A stretch of DNA of 64,000 bases from CAZCDS01 sp964497585 (GTDB lineage: Bacteria > Desulfobacterota > Desulfomonilia > Desulfomonilales > Desulfomonilaceae): contig CAZCDS010000008.1 of assembly GCA_964497585.1 (NCBI GenBank), positions 62,001-126,000 of the forward strand. The letters run 5' to 3'. Below the pieces are notes generated by a model. That model saw only the letters and a list, made by a program, of their open reading frames with translations, did no database searches and had not been told where the DNA came from. This document shows positions 47,494 through 57,733 of this stretch, piece after piece (the stretch's first letter is position 1; each line of letters starts with the position of its first letter). The position numbers and the translations under genes were made by a program.

Positions 47494-47875
47494 GGGCGCC
47501 TCACAACCTAAACAGATCGATTTCTCCCATTACGTTTTCAAACACGTGAGATTCGCCCTCTCCAGCAGGGAAAGGGGAATCTCCTCTTGCCCTCTCCCGC
47601 TCTGCCGGAGTTTCGGGGTTGGGGAGAATAGCGTTGGAGATCACCTGTCACCTCTTTGGCATCGCGTTGGGTCTCAGACTTTTCGGGAGGATGAACGCTC
47701 AGAAGACGCGCGAGTCATCGGCGCGCGCTTCCATACGAAATTGCCACCCGAGTTCTGCGACATCGGTCCGTTCAAACGCGTGCCATGTTCCAGTGTGACT
47801 CTCAAAGGGTGAGTTTTGTTCGCCAACACATGCTCTCACGCATCAGCGTACCGTTCGGACCGCTGGGCCGTCGGC
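47494..47875. other. Gap between DUF1015 gene and methyltransferase gene
   Basis: About 380 bp without a supported gene. It contains C/G-run repeats (around 47553-47600, CCCTCTCC and CCTCTTGCCCTCTCCC type) that resemble the palindromic elements elsewhere in the window but form no clean hairpin. Confidence 0.4.
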
Positions 47876-49195
47876 TCAAAAAACATTCAAGGCCAACCCT
47901 GAAGCAAGTTTCGGATAGAAATAGGTCGATTTGTGAGGCAGCTTGTGTCCCAATTCGGCCGCGGCCTGAACCTGCTCAACTCGGGTGGGGTTGAGAATGA
48001 AGGCGATCTGGATCTCGCCGCTGGTGACCTTTTCCATGGCCTTGGCCACCGAAGGGGTGTACTCGATATGCCCCTCTGGAATGTCCCTATCCATGCCCAG
48101 CCCGTGGCTGACGACTACGTCTCTGAGAATCGTAACGTCCAGCTCCCTGAGCGGACCTGGGACCGACGGATCAATAATCGGATCGACATCTTCGAAGCTC
48201 TTGAGCCTCAAGATTTTGCATCCGCCCTGCCCGCCAAGGATCATGCCGAAATTACCGACCACCGTAGAATAGGGCGATATCCTTTTGATCATCTCCTGTG
48301 CCGCCGCAGGGTTGCTACAACAGGTGAACCCGCAGTCCTCAAAGTCGAAGTACGGTGCAAGCTTCTCAACAATCCCGTCAATCACGTCCTCATCCAGCCC
48401 ACCGACCAAACGATGAGCCGGCAGGATCGTCAGCCCCGGATGAGAGGTCGACGTGAGATACATCATCACGTACTCGTGGTCGTTTTTGGACACGCCCGAC
48501 CCTTTGGCCCGCATCTCGTTTCTGAAAGCGAGTGATGTCTCGTATCGGTGATGGCCGTCGGCCAGGAACAGGCTTTTGTCGGCAAGCAGACTCACGATCT
48601 TCGAGATCGCCTCCTCGTCGTACAGGGCCCAGGTCCGGTGCACGGTCCTTCCTTCCACGGCCTCCTGATCCGGGGGTCGCTGCATGACCGGCCCGTAGGC
48701 GTGCATCACGACGTTGGATCGATCATTGAAAAGCGCGTGAATCGGTGTGAGATGCGCGTGAGTGGCCCGCAGAAGATTGAGCTGCTCGGCACGTGGTCCG
48801 ATATACGTCTTCTCATGAGGCAGGACTCTTCCCTTACCGTACTCTTCCACCTTTACCAGCACGATAATCCCGTCCAGCGTGCGACGGCCGCCGTCGGGAA
48901 TGTCGAATTCCAACTGATATACGACCACGGCAGGGCTCTCGGTCGACGTGAGGACACCGTTCCTCATCCACTCCCGGAGCGTGGATGCGGCCCTGGTATA
49001 CCGATTGTCCGTCTCTCCGTCGTCGGGAAACTCCTTGCCTAGGACAAGTCGAATGATATTGAGATCGTGCAACTGATAAAGCGATTCCTGCTCTTCGGGT
49101 GATATCACGTCGTACGGGGGTGCAATGAGTCTGTCCAGTTGTCCGGCGCAAGAACCGTTGTAATGCACCGATCGAAAGGGAGATATGATTGCCAT
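47876..49195 (-). CDS. DUF1015 family protein
   Basis: A 439-residue member of the DUF1015 family: the N-terminal ISPFRSVHYN with LDRLIAPPYDVIS, the central RVLPHEKTYIGPRAEQLNLL, and FLADGHHRYETSLAFRNE are diagnostic. The family has no established biochemical function; it is sometimes found beside serine biosynthesis genes, which is not the case here. ATG 49195 gives the conserved MAIISPFR start; the frame is open 24 codons further upstream to 49267 but that part is not family-like. Monocistronic. Confidence 0.92.
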   Translation of the reverse strand: MAIISPFRSVHYNGSCAGQLDRLIAPPYDVISPEEQESLYQLHDLNIIRLVLGKEFPDDGETDNRYTRAASTLREWMRNGVLTSTESPAVVVYQLEFDIPDGGRRTLDGIIVLVKVEEYGKGRVLPHEKTYIGPRAEQLNLLRATHAHLTPIHALFNDRSNVVMHAYGPVMQRPPDQEAVEGRTVHRTWALYDEEAISKIVSLLADKSLFLADGHHRYETSLAFRNEMRAKGSGVSKNDHEYVMMYLTSTSHPGLTILPAHRLVGGLDEDVIDGIVEKLAPYFDFEDCGFTCCSNPAAAQEMIKRISPYSTVVGNFGMILGGQGGCKILRLKSFEDVDPIIDPSVPGPLRELDVTILRDVVVSHGLGMDRDIPEGHIEYTPSVAKAMEKVTSGEIQIAFILNPTRVEQVQAAAELGHKLPHKSTYFYPKLASGLALNVF

Positions 49196-49561
49196 TTCAA
49201 ACAACCCCTGGTTTAAGGGAAGTGGGAAATACCCCACCACCAGCCCTGGACAACGCAGTCCGTTCAACCGATTCCCGCGATGAGGGGGCCTAGCCTCGAA
49301 CAGCCTGGTGAGGAAGTTTCACGGTTGTGTAGCATGGACCGACACTCGGGTCAACCCTGGAAAACCCGCGAGAGTAGGTCCAGGCTTACGCGGAGCGAGG
49401 CCTGACTGCAACCGTGTCGTTGCGAGAAGTGAAACGACAAAGCGATCTCAGTTCCCACCATCGCCGAGATTGCTTCGTCCCGCGGCCCGCGGAACTCGCG
49501 ATAACCTTTTCAGGGAAAGTTGATGCCTGGTCGTTAGCGGCCGGGGTTAGGCACCATTCAA

Positions 49562-50125
49562 TTATTTGGACAGACGCGGCGAGTCAAACCAGATACCTGT
49601 AACCCTGAGATTAGCTCCTTTCCCTCGCAGTACGAGCTTGATGAGCACGTCGTCCTTGTCTTTTTTGAAGCGGGCTTTGAAGAGAGTTATCGTGTTACCC
49701 GACTGGACATAGTGGCCGAGGTACGTAACTGACCGGAACTTGCCCAACCGTTTCTGCATACTCTTCTGAATGAGAAGAAAGGTCTCACGGTTTTGCGCTT
49801 TCTTCAGCTTCTCGGAGAAATTGCCTATGTAGAGTTGATAATCACCTGCGGAAATACCCTTGATGATCTCTGTAACGATTCTCGTTGCCTCCCCTTCGAT
49901 CGGGTCCACCTTGTCCTCGGCGCGGCCGCGGGTTTCTCCGGCTTGCCGGATCCGCTCCTCTCCGGTCTTGGTAACAATCTCTCGTCCGGAGAGGTCCTCC
50001 AGCGCGCCGGGCAGGACGGTCTTAACGGGGGCCGCGGCCTCTTCAGGGTTCCGACGGGGCCCGGCAGCCGAGAGGAGGCAGAAGGCCGGTATCACAAGTA
50101 TCATTGATGCAGCACGTCGCCACAT
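49562..50125 (-). CDS. Secreted hypothetical protein, NTF2/DUF3887-like
   Basis: A 187-residue protein with a signal peptide (MILVIPAFCLLSAAG) followed by a low-complexity, probably disordered linker (about 25-75). A small C-terminal alpha+beta domain of about 110 residues (IIKGISAGDYQLYIGNFSEKLKKAQ ... YVQSGNTITLFKARFKK) looks like an NTF2-type fold; that reading is from pattern only. Predicted periplasmic. Alone between the DUF1015 gene and murF-alr, all on the minus strand. Confidence 0.7.
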   Translation of the reverse strand: MWRRAASMILVIPAFCLLSAAGPRRNPEEAAAPVKTVLPGALEDLSGREIVTKTGEERIRQAGETRGRAEDKVDPIEGEATRIVTEIIKGISAGDYQLYIGNFSEKLKKAQNRETFLLIQKSMQKRLGKFRSVTYLGHYVQSGNTITLFKARFKKDKDDVLIKLVLRGKGANLRVTGIWFDSPRLSK

Positions 50126-50469
50126 AAGCAGTTTTCCTCACGTGTTGCTCCGATCATTCGTCCGGGAGCTCTGTGTCAGAAGATCATAATGAATCGATAC
50201 CTTGCTGTTTTCAAGCATTTTCCGATCGGTTGTATTTGGAGAGAACATCCGGGTGAGGATGACGCACTGACGGTGGGGCCGTTCAATCGAGATGGGACGG
50301 CCGGCTCCCGGACCGCCCCCTCTCCCTCGGAAAAGGGCTGGAGCTTGAGAATCGCCAGAGAGGTCCTTCGTAGGATGTGCGTTCAAGCCAGCGAAACTGA
50401 CCAATCCGGCTGCCGATTTTCGCACCTGGAGAGTTTGCGACAACGACGTGTGAAATCAGACGTCAGGAA
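50126..50469. other. Gap between the murF-alr fusion gene and the secreted hypothetical gene
   Basis: About 340 bp. Short open frames on both strands show no family features. Probably holds the murF-alr terminator and the promoter of the secreted gene, but neither could be pinpointed. Confidence 0.4.
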
Positions 50470-53085
50470 TCAGCTCTTGACGAAAATCCTGGTGACCCTC
50501 GGGGAGATTTTACAGGCAATTTCGTAATTGATGGTGCCGCCGTTCGCAGCGATCTCGTCGGCAAGGATCTCTTCATTTCCCTGGCGTCCGATCAGGACCG
50601 TTTCGTCCCCTACTGCCGCGTCCGGCACATCGGTGACGTCTATCATGGTGTTGTCCATGCAGACCGTCCCGACCACGGGGCATCGTTGCCCTCGCACGAG
50701 GACCTCGCCAACGTTTGACTGGAACCGGGGATATCCGTCATTGTACCCAACCGGCAGCGTCGCAATGCGGCAGGGCCGGCACGTGGTGAAACGCCGATTG
50801 TACGAGATACATCGGCCGGGGGGATGCTCTTTGATCTGCGAGATCTTGGTGGTGAAGGTAAACACCTGTTCCAGTCTGATGATCCGTCGAACGGGCTCCG
50901 AGGGATACATCCCGTATATTGCGAGTCCGGGCCTGACCATGTTGAACCGCGTGGCGGGGAACCTCACCAGAGCAGCAGTGTTGCCCGCGTGTATGTAATG
51001 GAATCGGTAGCCCCTTCGCTCCAGTTCGACCAGAGTAGACTGAAATTGATCTATCTGCTCGCTCGTGTACTCGTCTCCTGCGGGATCGTCCGCTGACGAG
51101 AAATGGGTCATGATGCCTTCGACATCAAGGTTGCGAAATCGATGGACCCGCTCCACAAAAGGGACGGCATCGCCAACCCACACGCCCGATCGACCCATAC
51201 CCGTATCGATCTTGATGTGAACAGGAATCCGGTAACCCTGACGCGCGGCCCCATCGAGCGCCTCCGCGATGTGGAGAGAGGACACCACCGCGGTCATCCG
51301 GTACCTGACGACCTTGTCCACTTCTTCCGGGAGTACATTGAATACGAGTATGGGCGCATCGATTCGATTTTCCCTGAGCATGGCCGCCTCATCGGGAAAC
51401 GCAACCGCAAGATGTTTTACCCCGTTCTCAAGCACTACCCGAGAAGTTCGTATGGAATCGTTCCCGTACCCGAAGCTCTTGACCACGGCCATGATCCGAA
51501 CATTATCCCCGACAATGCCCTGGATCGCCTTGATGTTAATCGCTATGGCATCGAGATTGACCACGAGTCTCGTCGGACCGATTGATCCCACGAGTTCCTT
51601 TGCAATGCGCTCCAGCCGGAACCAGCGTGAGCCCTTGAACAGGACTACGTCTCCCCTGTTCATGATCTTGTCCAGTTCCAGCGCGGCCTCGTTGTAGCTG
51701 CGCGTACTGGTTACGTTCACCGGGTTGAGTCCGGAACGAATTGCGGTCTGACCGATGAGCGCGGCACTCTCGCCTACCGTGATGAGGTGATCTACGTCCG
51801 CCTTGACCACTTCTTTGCCGACGGAGAGGTGCTCTTCCCGGCTGTGCAATCCTAGGTCGAGCATGTCGCTGAGGATAGCGATCTTTCTCCGGCCCCTGCC
51901 GAACTTGTTGAGCACGTCGAGCGCGCCCCTCATGGAAGCGGGGTCGGAGTTGTACGTGTCATTGATCAGGGTGACGCCGGTTACCGTTGTGTGGATTTCC
52001 AGCCGCATGGGGGACGGGCTGAACTCCTCAAGCCCCTTGCGGATCGCTTCAGGGGACGCCCCCAGCATGGAGGCGGCCGCGGCTGCGGCCAGCGCGTTAA
52101 GTATGTTGAAACGGCCCGGAACTGACAACGTCACTTCTACTTCTTCGCCGAATAAACCCATTCGGAACCGGTGTCCTTGCGGTGGTATGGACTCCACACG
52201 CTCCGCTCGTACATCCGCGCCCTTGGAAAGACCGAAGGTGGCCACTCTGCACGGGAGGCTTCCGGAAAGGCTCATGCTCAACGCATCGTCAGCATTGAGC
52301 AAAAGGAACGACTCCTTTCCGAGGTTTCCGAAGAGTTCCTTTTTCTCGTCGAGGGTATTCTGCAGGCTCCCCAGGCCGCCTATGTGAGCTTTGCTGATAA
52401 CCGTGAGAATTCCGTGATCGGGGCGAATCATCGCTTCGAGGCGCTCCATTTCGCCCGGAAGACTGATGCCGGCCTCTATCACCGCGACTTCGTGTTCGGG
52501 CCGCATTCCGAGAAGTGAGAGAGCCGCGCCGACCTGGGTATTGTACGAAAGCGGAGACCGGTAGGTCGACCGGTCGAGACGAAGGATCGACGCGAGCATC
52601 TCCTTAACCAGGGTCTTCCCGTTGCTCCCCGTGATGGCGATGACGGGACAGGAGAAACGGGTCCGATAGGTCTTCGCCAGATGCTGCAGGGCAGCGACGG
52701 TGTCCGGCACCTGGATCACCGTCTTTCCCTGTCCCAGCGGGCGCTCAAAAAGATCGGGACGACTGACGACCGCAGCGCGAACCCCTGCCCGGAGGGCTTC
52801 TTCAGCGAAGTCGTTGCCGCTGAAATGCCGTCCCGTGATTGCCCAGAAAATATGATCCTCTCCCAGGGGCTTGCGCGTGTCGATCGATATCCCGGACACT
52901 GGACCGGCAGCGGGCCCCGCGACCCGCACTGGGTCGATGAGCTCGATAACCTCGCTCAGGTCAAGGAATCCCCTGTTCTCTATGCCGTGATTTTCGACGA
53001 TGCTTGACGCGGTGGACACCCCGATCTCGCCGACAGTGCCTGGATCGTAGGTCGTACCTGATATTGTCGAAGTTCCTGTCGTCAC
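50470..53085 (-). CDS. MurF-alanine racemase fusion
   Basis: An 871-residue bifunctional enzyme. Residues about 38-500 are MurF (UDP-MurNAc-tripeptide:D-Ala-D-Ala ligase): P-loop ITGSNGKT (151-158), NDTYNSDPASM (375-385), and SDMLDLG. Residues about 505-871 are alanine racemase: PLP lysine in AVVKSFGYGND (K536), HIKIDTGMGRSG, RPGLAIYGMYP, the catalytic-tyrosine segment CISYNRRFTT, TLPVGYNDGYPR and VCMDNTMIDVTDVP. Racemase makes D-Ala for Ddl, whose product MurF then adds, so the fusion links two steps of the same route. Such fusions are familiar from Bacteroidetes; their spread in Desulfobacterota is less familiar to me. GTG start. No other mur genes are adjacent. Confidence 0.93.
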   Translation of the reverse strand: MTTGTSTISGTTYDPGTVGEIGVSTASSIVENHGIENRGFLDLSEVIELIDPVRVAGPAAGPVSGISIDTRKPLGEDHIFWAITGRHFSGNDFAEEALRAGVRAAVVSRPDLFERPLGQGKTVIQVPDTVAALQHLAKTYRTRFSCPVIAITGSNGKTLVKEMLASILRLDRSTYRSPLSYNTQVGAALSLLGMRPEHEVAVIEAGISLPGEMERLEAMIRPDHGILTVISKAHIGGLGSLQNTLDEKKELFGNLGKESFLLLNADDALSMSLSGSLPCRVATFGLSKGADVRAERVESIPPQGHRFRMGLFGEEVEVTLSVPGRFNILNALAAAAAASMLGASPEAIRKGLEEFSPSPMRLEIHTTVTGVTLINDTYNSDPASMRGALDVLNKFGRGRRKIAILSDMLDLGLHSREEHLSVGKEVVKADVDHLITVGESAALIGQTAIRSGLNPVNVTSTRSYNEAALELDKIMNRGDVVLFKGSRWFRLERIAKELVGSIGPTRLVVNLDAIAINIKAIQGIVGDNVRIMAVVKSFGYGNDSIRTSRVVLENGVKHLAVAFPDEAAMLRENRIDAPILVFNVLPEEVDKVVRYRMTAVVSSLHIAEALDGAARQGYRIPVHIKIDTGMGRSGVWVGDAVPFVERVHRFRNLDVEGIMTHFSSADDPAGDEYTSEQIDQFQSTLVELERRGYRFHYIHAGNTAALVRFPATRFNMVRPGLAIYGMYPSEPVRRIIRLEQVFTFTTKISQIKEHPPGRCISYNRRFTTCRPCRIATLPVGYNDGYPRFQSNVGEVLVRGQRCPVVGTVCMDNTMIDVTDVPDAAVGDETVLIGRQGNEEILADEIAANGGTINYEIACKISPRVTRIFVKS

Positions 53086-53416
53086 GCTCTATCCCGTATC
53101 ACCAGAGGGCTTACCCCTTCGCGCAACCTGCAATGCTACGGCGGGCACAAGCCCCATGCCCGATAGGAATGGCCACGCCACTCAATCCGGTCCATGCTCT
53201 ACCACGACGTTGCCGAAAACTCAATACCGCCGCTCAGCCAGAATCCGCCGCCTGATTTTCGCGGAGGGATTTTGGACGACCTGCCGGACATGTGTGCATC
53301 GGGTTACCTTCTCAGAATCTACCTCGACGCCACATGACGGCACAAGTGGGTGTTGGTTATGCTTGTCCCCCGCTTTTTGACCAAAGCTCTCCCCCCGATT
53401 CGAAAGCGCATCGGTA
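53086..53416. other. Start of decayed island
   Basis: About 330 bp between the murF-alr start and the transposase remnant. No family-like frame. The minus-strand sequence following the transposase stop does not match the expected IS1380 C-terminus, so the 3' part of the element has been lost or replaced. Confidence 0.45.
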
Positions 53417-54172
53417 TCAACCCCCCCAAGGCAAAAGATCCAAGGACTCCTTGAAAACCCGAAGCTGGTCATACACGGCAGGAACGTTGCCATCCCGAAA
53501 CTCCGTGTGCAAAACCTGATCGAGCTCGAACCAGGAGGTGTTCAGCGGTTGATACGCTTTGAATCCCGTGTAGCAAAAAAGCGCCTCGCCCTTGTTCGTC
53601 CCGCACAACGTTGCGTCCATCTCCAACGTGGCATGGCGAACCTTGACGTGCTTGTGCACTGCCCCAACAAAATCACCGATCACCTTCACAAGACTCCGAA
53701 GATGCTCGTTGGGAGCCGGAATAAACGCCTTACCCGACTGCCGCAATGCCTCCTGAGCGGCATCGTGGAATGCGGACAAATAGCGGAATATCGCAGTCGT
53801 CGCAGGGAAAGCGCGGCGACGCTGCTCGCACCATCTACGCTGGAACGAACGCCGCTCCTTACGAGGCATTCCCTGCGTCTTCACCCTGTCCAAAATCCGA
53901 CAGAACCCTTCGTCCCCTTCCTAAGCCTCTATGTCTCCTACGCAATCCCCTCCCGCCAGGTTCAACAAAACTAGGGACATTACCATCTCGGCGTCACTAA
54001 ACCCCTGACCACTGTCACGTACCTGCACATGCTCAGCAATGGAACTGCTCAAACCCATCACACAGGCAAGGTCCAAATAGGTCGGTAATCCCGCAAGACC
54101 GGTCATCCCCCCACGGCATCTCTCCTCTTCACACTTGAACGGCAGAATCCCTTGTGGCATGATCTTCCGCAC
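53417..54172 (-). pseudogene. IS1380-family transposase remnant with internal amber codon
   Basis: One frame runs from ATG 54172 to a stop at 53417, broken by a TAG at 53921-53923 after SLVLLNLAGGDCVGDIEA. Beyond the TAG the same frame continues (EGDEGFCRILDRVKTQGMP), with FIPAPNEHLRSLVKV, ATLEMDATL (DDE-region aspartate), FCYTGFKAYQPLNT and HTEFRDGNVPAVYDQLRVF, all IS1380 hallmarks. Only about 250 of the usual roughly 430-450 residues remain; the C-terminal catalytic part is missing. It is therefore inactive. Confidence 0.85.
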
Positions 54173-54212
54173 CTCGTTGGTGAGAGGTTCTTTGTGACAA
54201 AGGAATTCTATC

Positions 54213-54244
54213 CCCCTGAAACCTCAGGGGCAACGAGGTTTTTT
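54213..54244 (+). terminator. Overlapping alternative hairpins with T-run
   Basis: Two mutually exclusive stems share bases. CCCCTGA/TCAGGGG (54213-54230) is one; AACCTC/GAGGTT (54220-54240), directly followed by TTTTAC, is the other and looks like a terminator on the plus strand. It sits at the 5' side of the transposase remnant. No plus-strand gene ends nearby. Confidence 0.45.
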
Positions 54245-54250
54245 ACTTTT

Positions 54251-55486
54251 CTTGATGCGCGATCAGGGACAAAATAGCCCGAACAAAGGAGGAAATATGC
54301 TACCGTCTCGCCAAGCAGTGTAAGGCGTGTCAGGCAGCCTCACGTGGGCTGCTCCGAGAAAATCTCCAGACTGACGAAACGTTCTTGAAACACTGCCAAA
54401 TCGGGAGGCCGCTCACGTCAACGGTTTGGTAGGGCGCTCCCCGGTATGCCCGTGCAAGCTGGAAAGTCAGCCACTTTGACAGGTATCCTCACACGGCCCG
54501 TCGTATGAATACAGCTCTACCGCCATTCGCAACTCCCAGGCGAATGGTGACCGCATATCTCGGCGGCGGGCTCTTTGGCGTCCGTGATGCGTTCTTTCGT
54601 CCGATTTGCTGGGTCTACGGCACGGGGGGGTGAGGACGGCTTAACCTATTCTTGACGGTGCATTATCTTGGCACAGCCCCCCCAAAACTGTCTCACTTTT
54701 GGGCCACTCCTTTCCCGACCAAGGATCTTGTCAGCCAACGTATGCCGACGCGCCTCCAAACGAGGAAGATTCTCCGTCACTTCCACCCTCTCCCAGAGCC
54801 AGGGGTAGCGGAAGCGAAATTGCCTCCCACGCGGGAGAAAGTGAGGCCCGACCTGAAATGATTATCGCATGTCACGCATTTGATAGCGCATTGGTATTAC
54901 GGCGAGGAGTCTCCCCAAATCCTAATTGATACGTCTATCCTGGCGTTTACCAGTGGGTGCTTTCTGCCAAGAAAACTCCACCAGACCTTCGCAAAGACTT
55001 CTATGACAACGCAAAGTTGACTCGCATTATGGTGTCCAGAGATGCTGTTCCTCGACCACTGCGTGGATCTCTTCGGCCCGCAAGCAATTTCTCGTTGGCC
55101 GACGGGCGTCAAGAAGGCTAAGAGGGACCACCATCAGATATACGCTTCGATTCACGTTGACGGAACGCCGAACGGTGGGGTAACCTGGCAAACGAGCCAC
55201 TTATCAGATACGGTTACTTCAAACCTGGCGGGGTGAGTCTCATCTGAGGATGATGCGTTGGTGAATTGGCTTCGAGAGACATTCGAAAGACTGGTCAGGA
55301 GTTTCAATCCGGGGGGCTCTGGTTCAGTGCTTCTCAGCTTAACCTGAGATACTGGCCGCGAGACCGGGCTTGCCGGTTCTTCTGAAACGGGCCGGGTCCT
55401 GGGGGAACACCTGGAGTGTCTCTCGATAGAATACAGGCGTGGACTGCGTTTTGCATAGCGAAACCCTTGTCAAACCGAGAGCACAT
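54251..55486. other. Non-coding or decayed island
   Basis: About 1.2 kb with only short, broken frames on both strands. One plus-strand frame at about 54260-54430 reads IARTKEEICYRLAKQCKACQ and another near 55042-55236 has IYASIHVDGTPNGGVTWQ; both look protein-like but are unassignable and lack proper starts. Together with the transposase remnant this suggests decayed mobile DNA. No RNA gene recognised. Confidence 0.5.
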
Positions 55487-57733
55487 ATGTTGAAGAGAGT
55501 CTCCGACAAGAACCAATACTGGCTGTCACTCTTCGGAATCATATTGAGTTTCCTGGTGCTTAATTCGGATTTGATTAGCATGTCCTGTCTGTTTAAATGG
55601 GACGCCTGGTATCTGTTCTGGCCTCAGTTCAAAGCGCTGAGTTCAAGTGTTCAGGACTTCCGATTGCCTCTCTGGGATCCACGGCCCAATTGCGGCTTTC
55701 CCTTCCATGCTGATCCTCAAACAGGAAGTTTCTATCCGGTCGGATTTCTCGTAGCATACTTCTTTGGAGCTTCCTATAAGGTATTTCAGTATTTCTGGCT
55801 CGCACACTGGTTGACCGGCGGTGTGGGCTTCTGGTTTTTCGCCAAGAGGCTCAAATTATCTCCCGGCGGTACGTTCGTGTCAGCGATGTTGTTCACCTTT
55901 AGCGGTTTTTTCGTAAGCGAGTCGCAGCATTACGTTTGCATTGTCACCGTGTGCTACGTGCCATGGATTCTGCTCTTGTTGGAAAAGGGATACGATGAGC
56001 GCATCTCTGATGTGCTGCTTGCCGGGGTACTGTTCGGGTTTGCCGGCCTCGGAGGCCACCCAGGAATGACGATCTACTCGGCCCTTTTGATAGGCGTATG
56101 GTGTTTCGTACGGTTCGGAAAAGTCAGACGAGTCTTGGGTATGCTCGCCCTTTTCTACCTGGTCGCCACTATTGTTGTCTCACCAGCATACGTGTCCTTT
56201 CTTGTGGAGGGGACAGGATATACTGATCGGATTGGCTTCTTGCCGATAAAGGAAGCGCTTGGAGTAAATCGCTTTCCGGTTCTTGGCCTCATCTCGTTGG
56301 TCACACCTGGCTTCACCACGGCCTATCCAGCCCTGATCCAAAGCACTGGCGACCAGATCGCCATGTTGGACGGTTATTTCGGGATTTTCGGGCTCCTGTC
56401 TCTGATTGTCGTGGGATTCACGTCCGAACTCAGAAAGGCCTGGAGATTATTGCTCCTGTTCATGCTGTTCGTGTTTCTGTTCTCCCTGGGGAGCTTCGGG
56501 GGTGTAGGAATACTCGCGTACTACATCTTTCCACCTTTGAGGTTTGTCCGTCACCCAAGTATGGTGCGGATATTCTGGATGCTCGGTGGCGCGTTGCTTG
56601 CCGGTGCAGTCTTCGACACGTTGATTGGATCGAACACCCAGCCGATAGACCGGCTGGTTAGCAAGATTCGCCTTGCACTTTTGGTGATTATAGCCGTGGC
56701 TCTTGCCACGCTGGGCTGTGCGTTGATGGCCTCCCAATACACCGCGTACGATTTTTCTTTTGAGTTTCGGCACCTTAGTTCGTGGCGCTTCTTGAGTAAC
56801 TCGCCTGCAGTGGCTCTGCGCTATGTGGCCCCGTCCCTCGTGCTTGCACTTCTCTACCTGCTGGCATTTTCTCAAAAGACGGCATTCGGCTTGAAAAAGC
56901 AGATTCAGCTTCTGCTTGTTGTTCTTGTCATTCTTGACTGTGCGGCCCATCTGTTCACGAACAAGCCCGCCACGTGCTGGAACGGAAAGGCACGACACGT
57001 GAGCGACCAGATTCAGCATATGGCCTTACTCTCGGCTACCACGGAACCCACGCTTGCCGGCAGGAGGGTGATCAGTACAAGCATATTTAATTTCTGGGCT
57101 TTCGACAACCGGCCGTATGTTCGCGCATATATTGCTCCGACTTCCAAAAGCTATGACTTCCTCGTTGGAGGAACGTGGCCCCCTTATCAGACCACCAAGT
57201 TCCTTCGTGTCGTTGCACAGGGGCCTCGATTCTGGCTAACGCAGGAGGTTTCGTACGCTCCGAGCAGGGATCTTAATTCTCTCAAGCGTTTGCGTGATGC
57301 AGGATTGTCTCAGGCGGTACCTGTATTTGTGCACGAGAGGCTCCATGGCGTAAAGAAACAAACTACTGCCTGGAACAAAGCGGGGGACTACGGGAAGGTT
57401 CACGTGCTGCAATACCGTTTTACTTCCGTACGTTTGGCGGTGGAGGCACCGGAAGGCTGCTGGTTGTTCGCAACCGAGCGTTATTCTCCTGGGTGGAAAG
57501 CATATGTTGATGGCAGGGAGACTAAAGTTTACAGGGCCAATTTCTGCTTCCGAGCAATTTCAATTCCGAGAGGAAATCACATAATCCAGTTCCAATACAA
57601 GCCTATCGTGTACAGGCCGCTCCTGTGGATATCGTGGAGTCTCGCCGTAATCGTCATCGCTTATCAATCAGTCAGCGGCCTCATATCAGCGCTTAGACGA
57701 CGGAAGGTTCAACGAGGCGGCCATAGCAAGTGA
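55487..57733 (+). CDS. YfhO-like polytopic membrane protein (GT-C type)
   Basis: About 748 residues with around 12 membrane segments and a C-terminal soluble domain. The first loop, KWDAWYLFWPQFKALSSSVQDFRLPLWDP, has the acidic pattern after TM1 seen in YfhO/GT-C glycosyltransferase-like proteins, and the tail (WLFATERYSPGWKAYVDGRETKVYRANFCFRAISIP) matches the YfhO C-terminal region. In Gram-positives YfhO modifies teichoic-acid-type polymers; here a role in surface glycan or lipid glycosylation is inference. ATG 55487 is preferred over GTG 55439. Codon use looks less GC-biased than its neighbours, and with the decayed island upstream this may indicate acquisition by transfer. Confidence 0.82.
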   Translation: MLKRVSDKNQYWLSLFGIILSFLVLNSDLISMSCLFKWDAWYLFWPQFKALSSSVQDFRLPLWDPRPNCGFPFHADPQTGSFYPVGFLVAYFFGASYKVFQYFWLAHWLTGGVGFWFFAKRLKLSPGGTFVSAMLFTFSGFFVSESQHYVCIVTVCYVPWILLLLEKGYDERISDVLLAGVLFGFAGLGGHPGMTIYSALLIGVWCFVRFGKVRRVLGMLALFYLVATIVVSPAYVSFLVEGTGYTDRIGFLPIKEALGVNRFPVLGLISLVTPGFTTAYPALIQSTGDQIAMLDGYFGIFGLLSLIVVGFTSELRKAWRLLLLFMLFVFLFSLGSFGGVGILAYYIFPPLRFVRHPSMVRIFWMLGGALLAGAVFDTLIGSNTQPIDRLVSKIRLALLVIIAVALATLGCALMASQYTAYDFSFEFRHLSSWRFLSNSPAVALRYVAPSLVLALLYLLAFSQKTAFGLKKQIQLLLVVLVILDCAAHLFTNKPATCWNGKARHVSDQIQHMALLSATTEPTLAGRRVISTSIFNFWAFDNRPYVRAYIAPTSKSYDFLVGGTWPPYQTTKFLRVVAQGPRFWLTQEVSYAPSRDLNSLKRLRDAGLSQAVPVFVHERLHGVKKQTTAWNKAGDYGKVHVLQYRFTSVRLAVEAPEGCWLFATERYSPGWKAYVDGRETKVYRANFCFRAISIPRGNHIIQFQYKPIVYRPLLWISWSLAVIVIAYQSVSGLISALRRRKVQRGGHSK

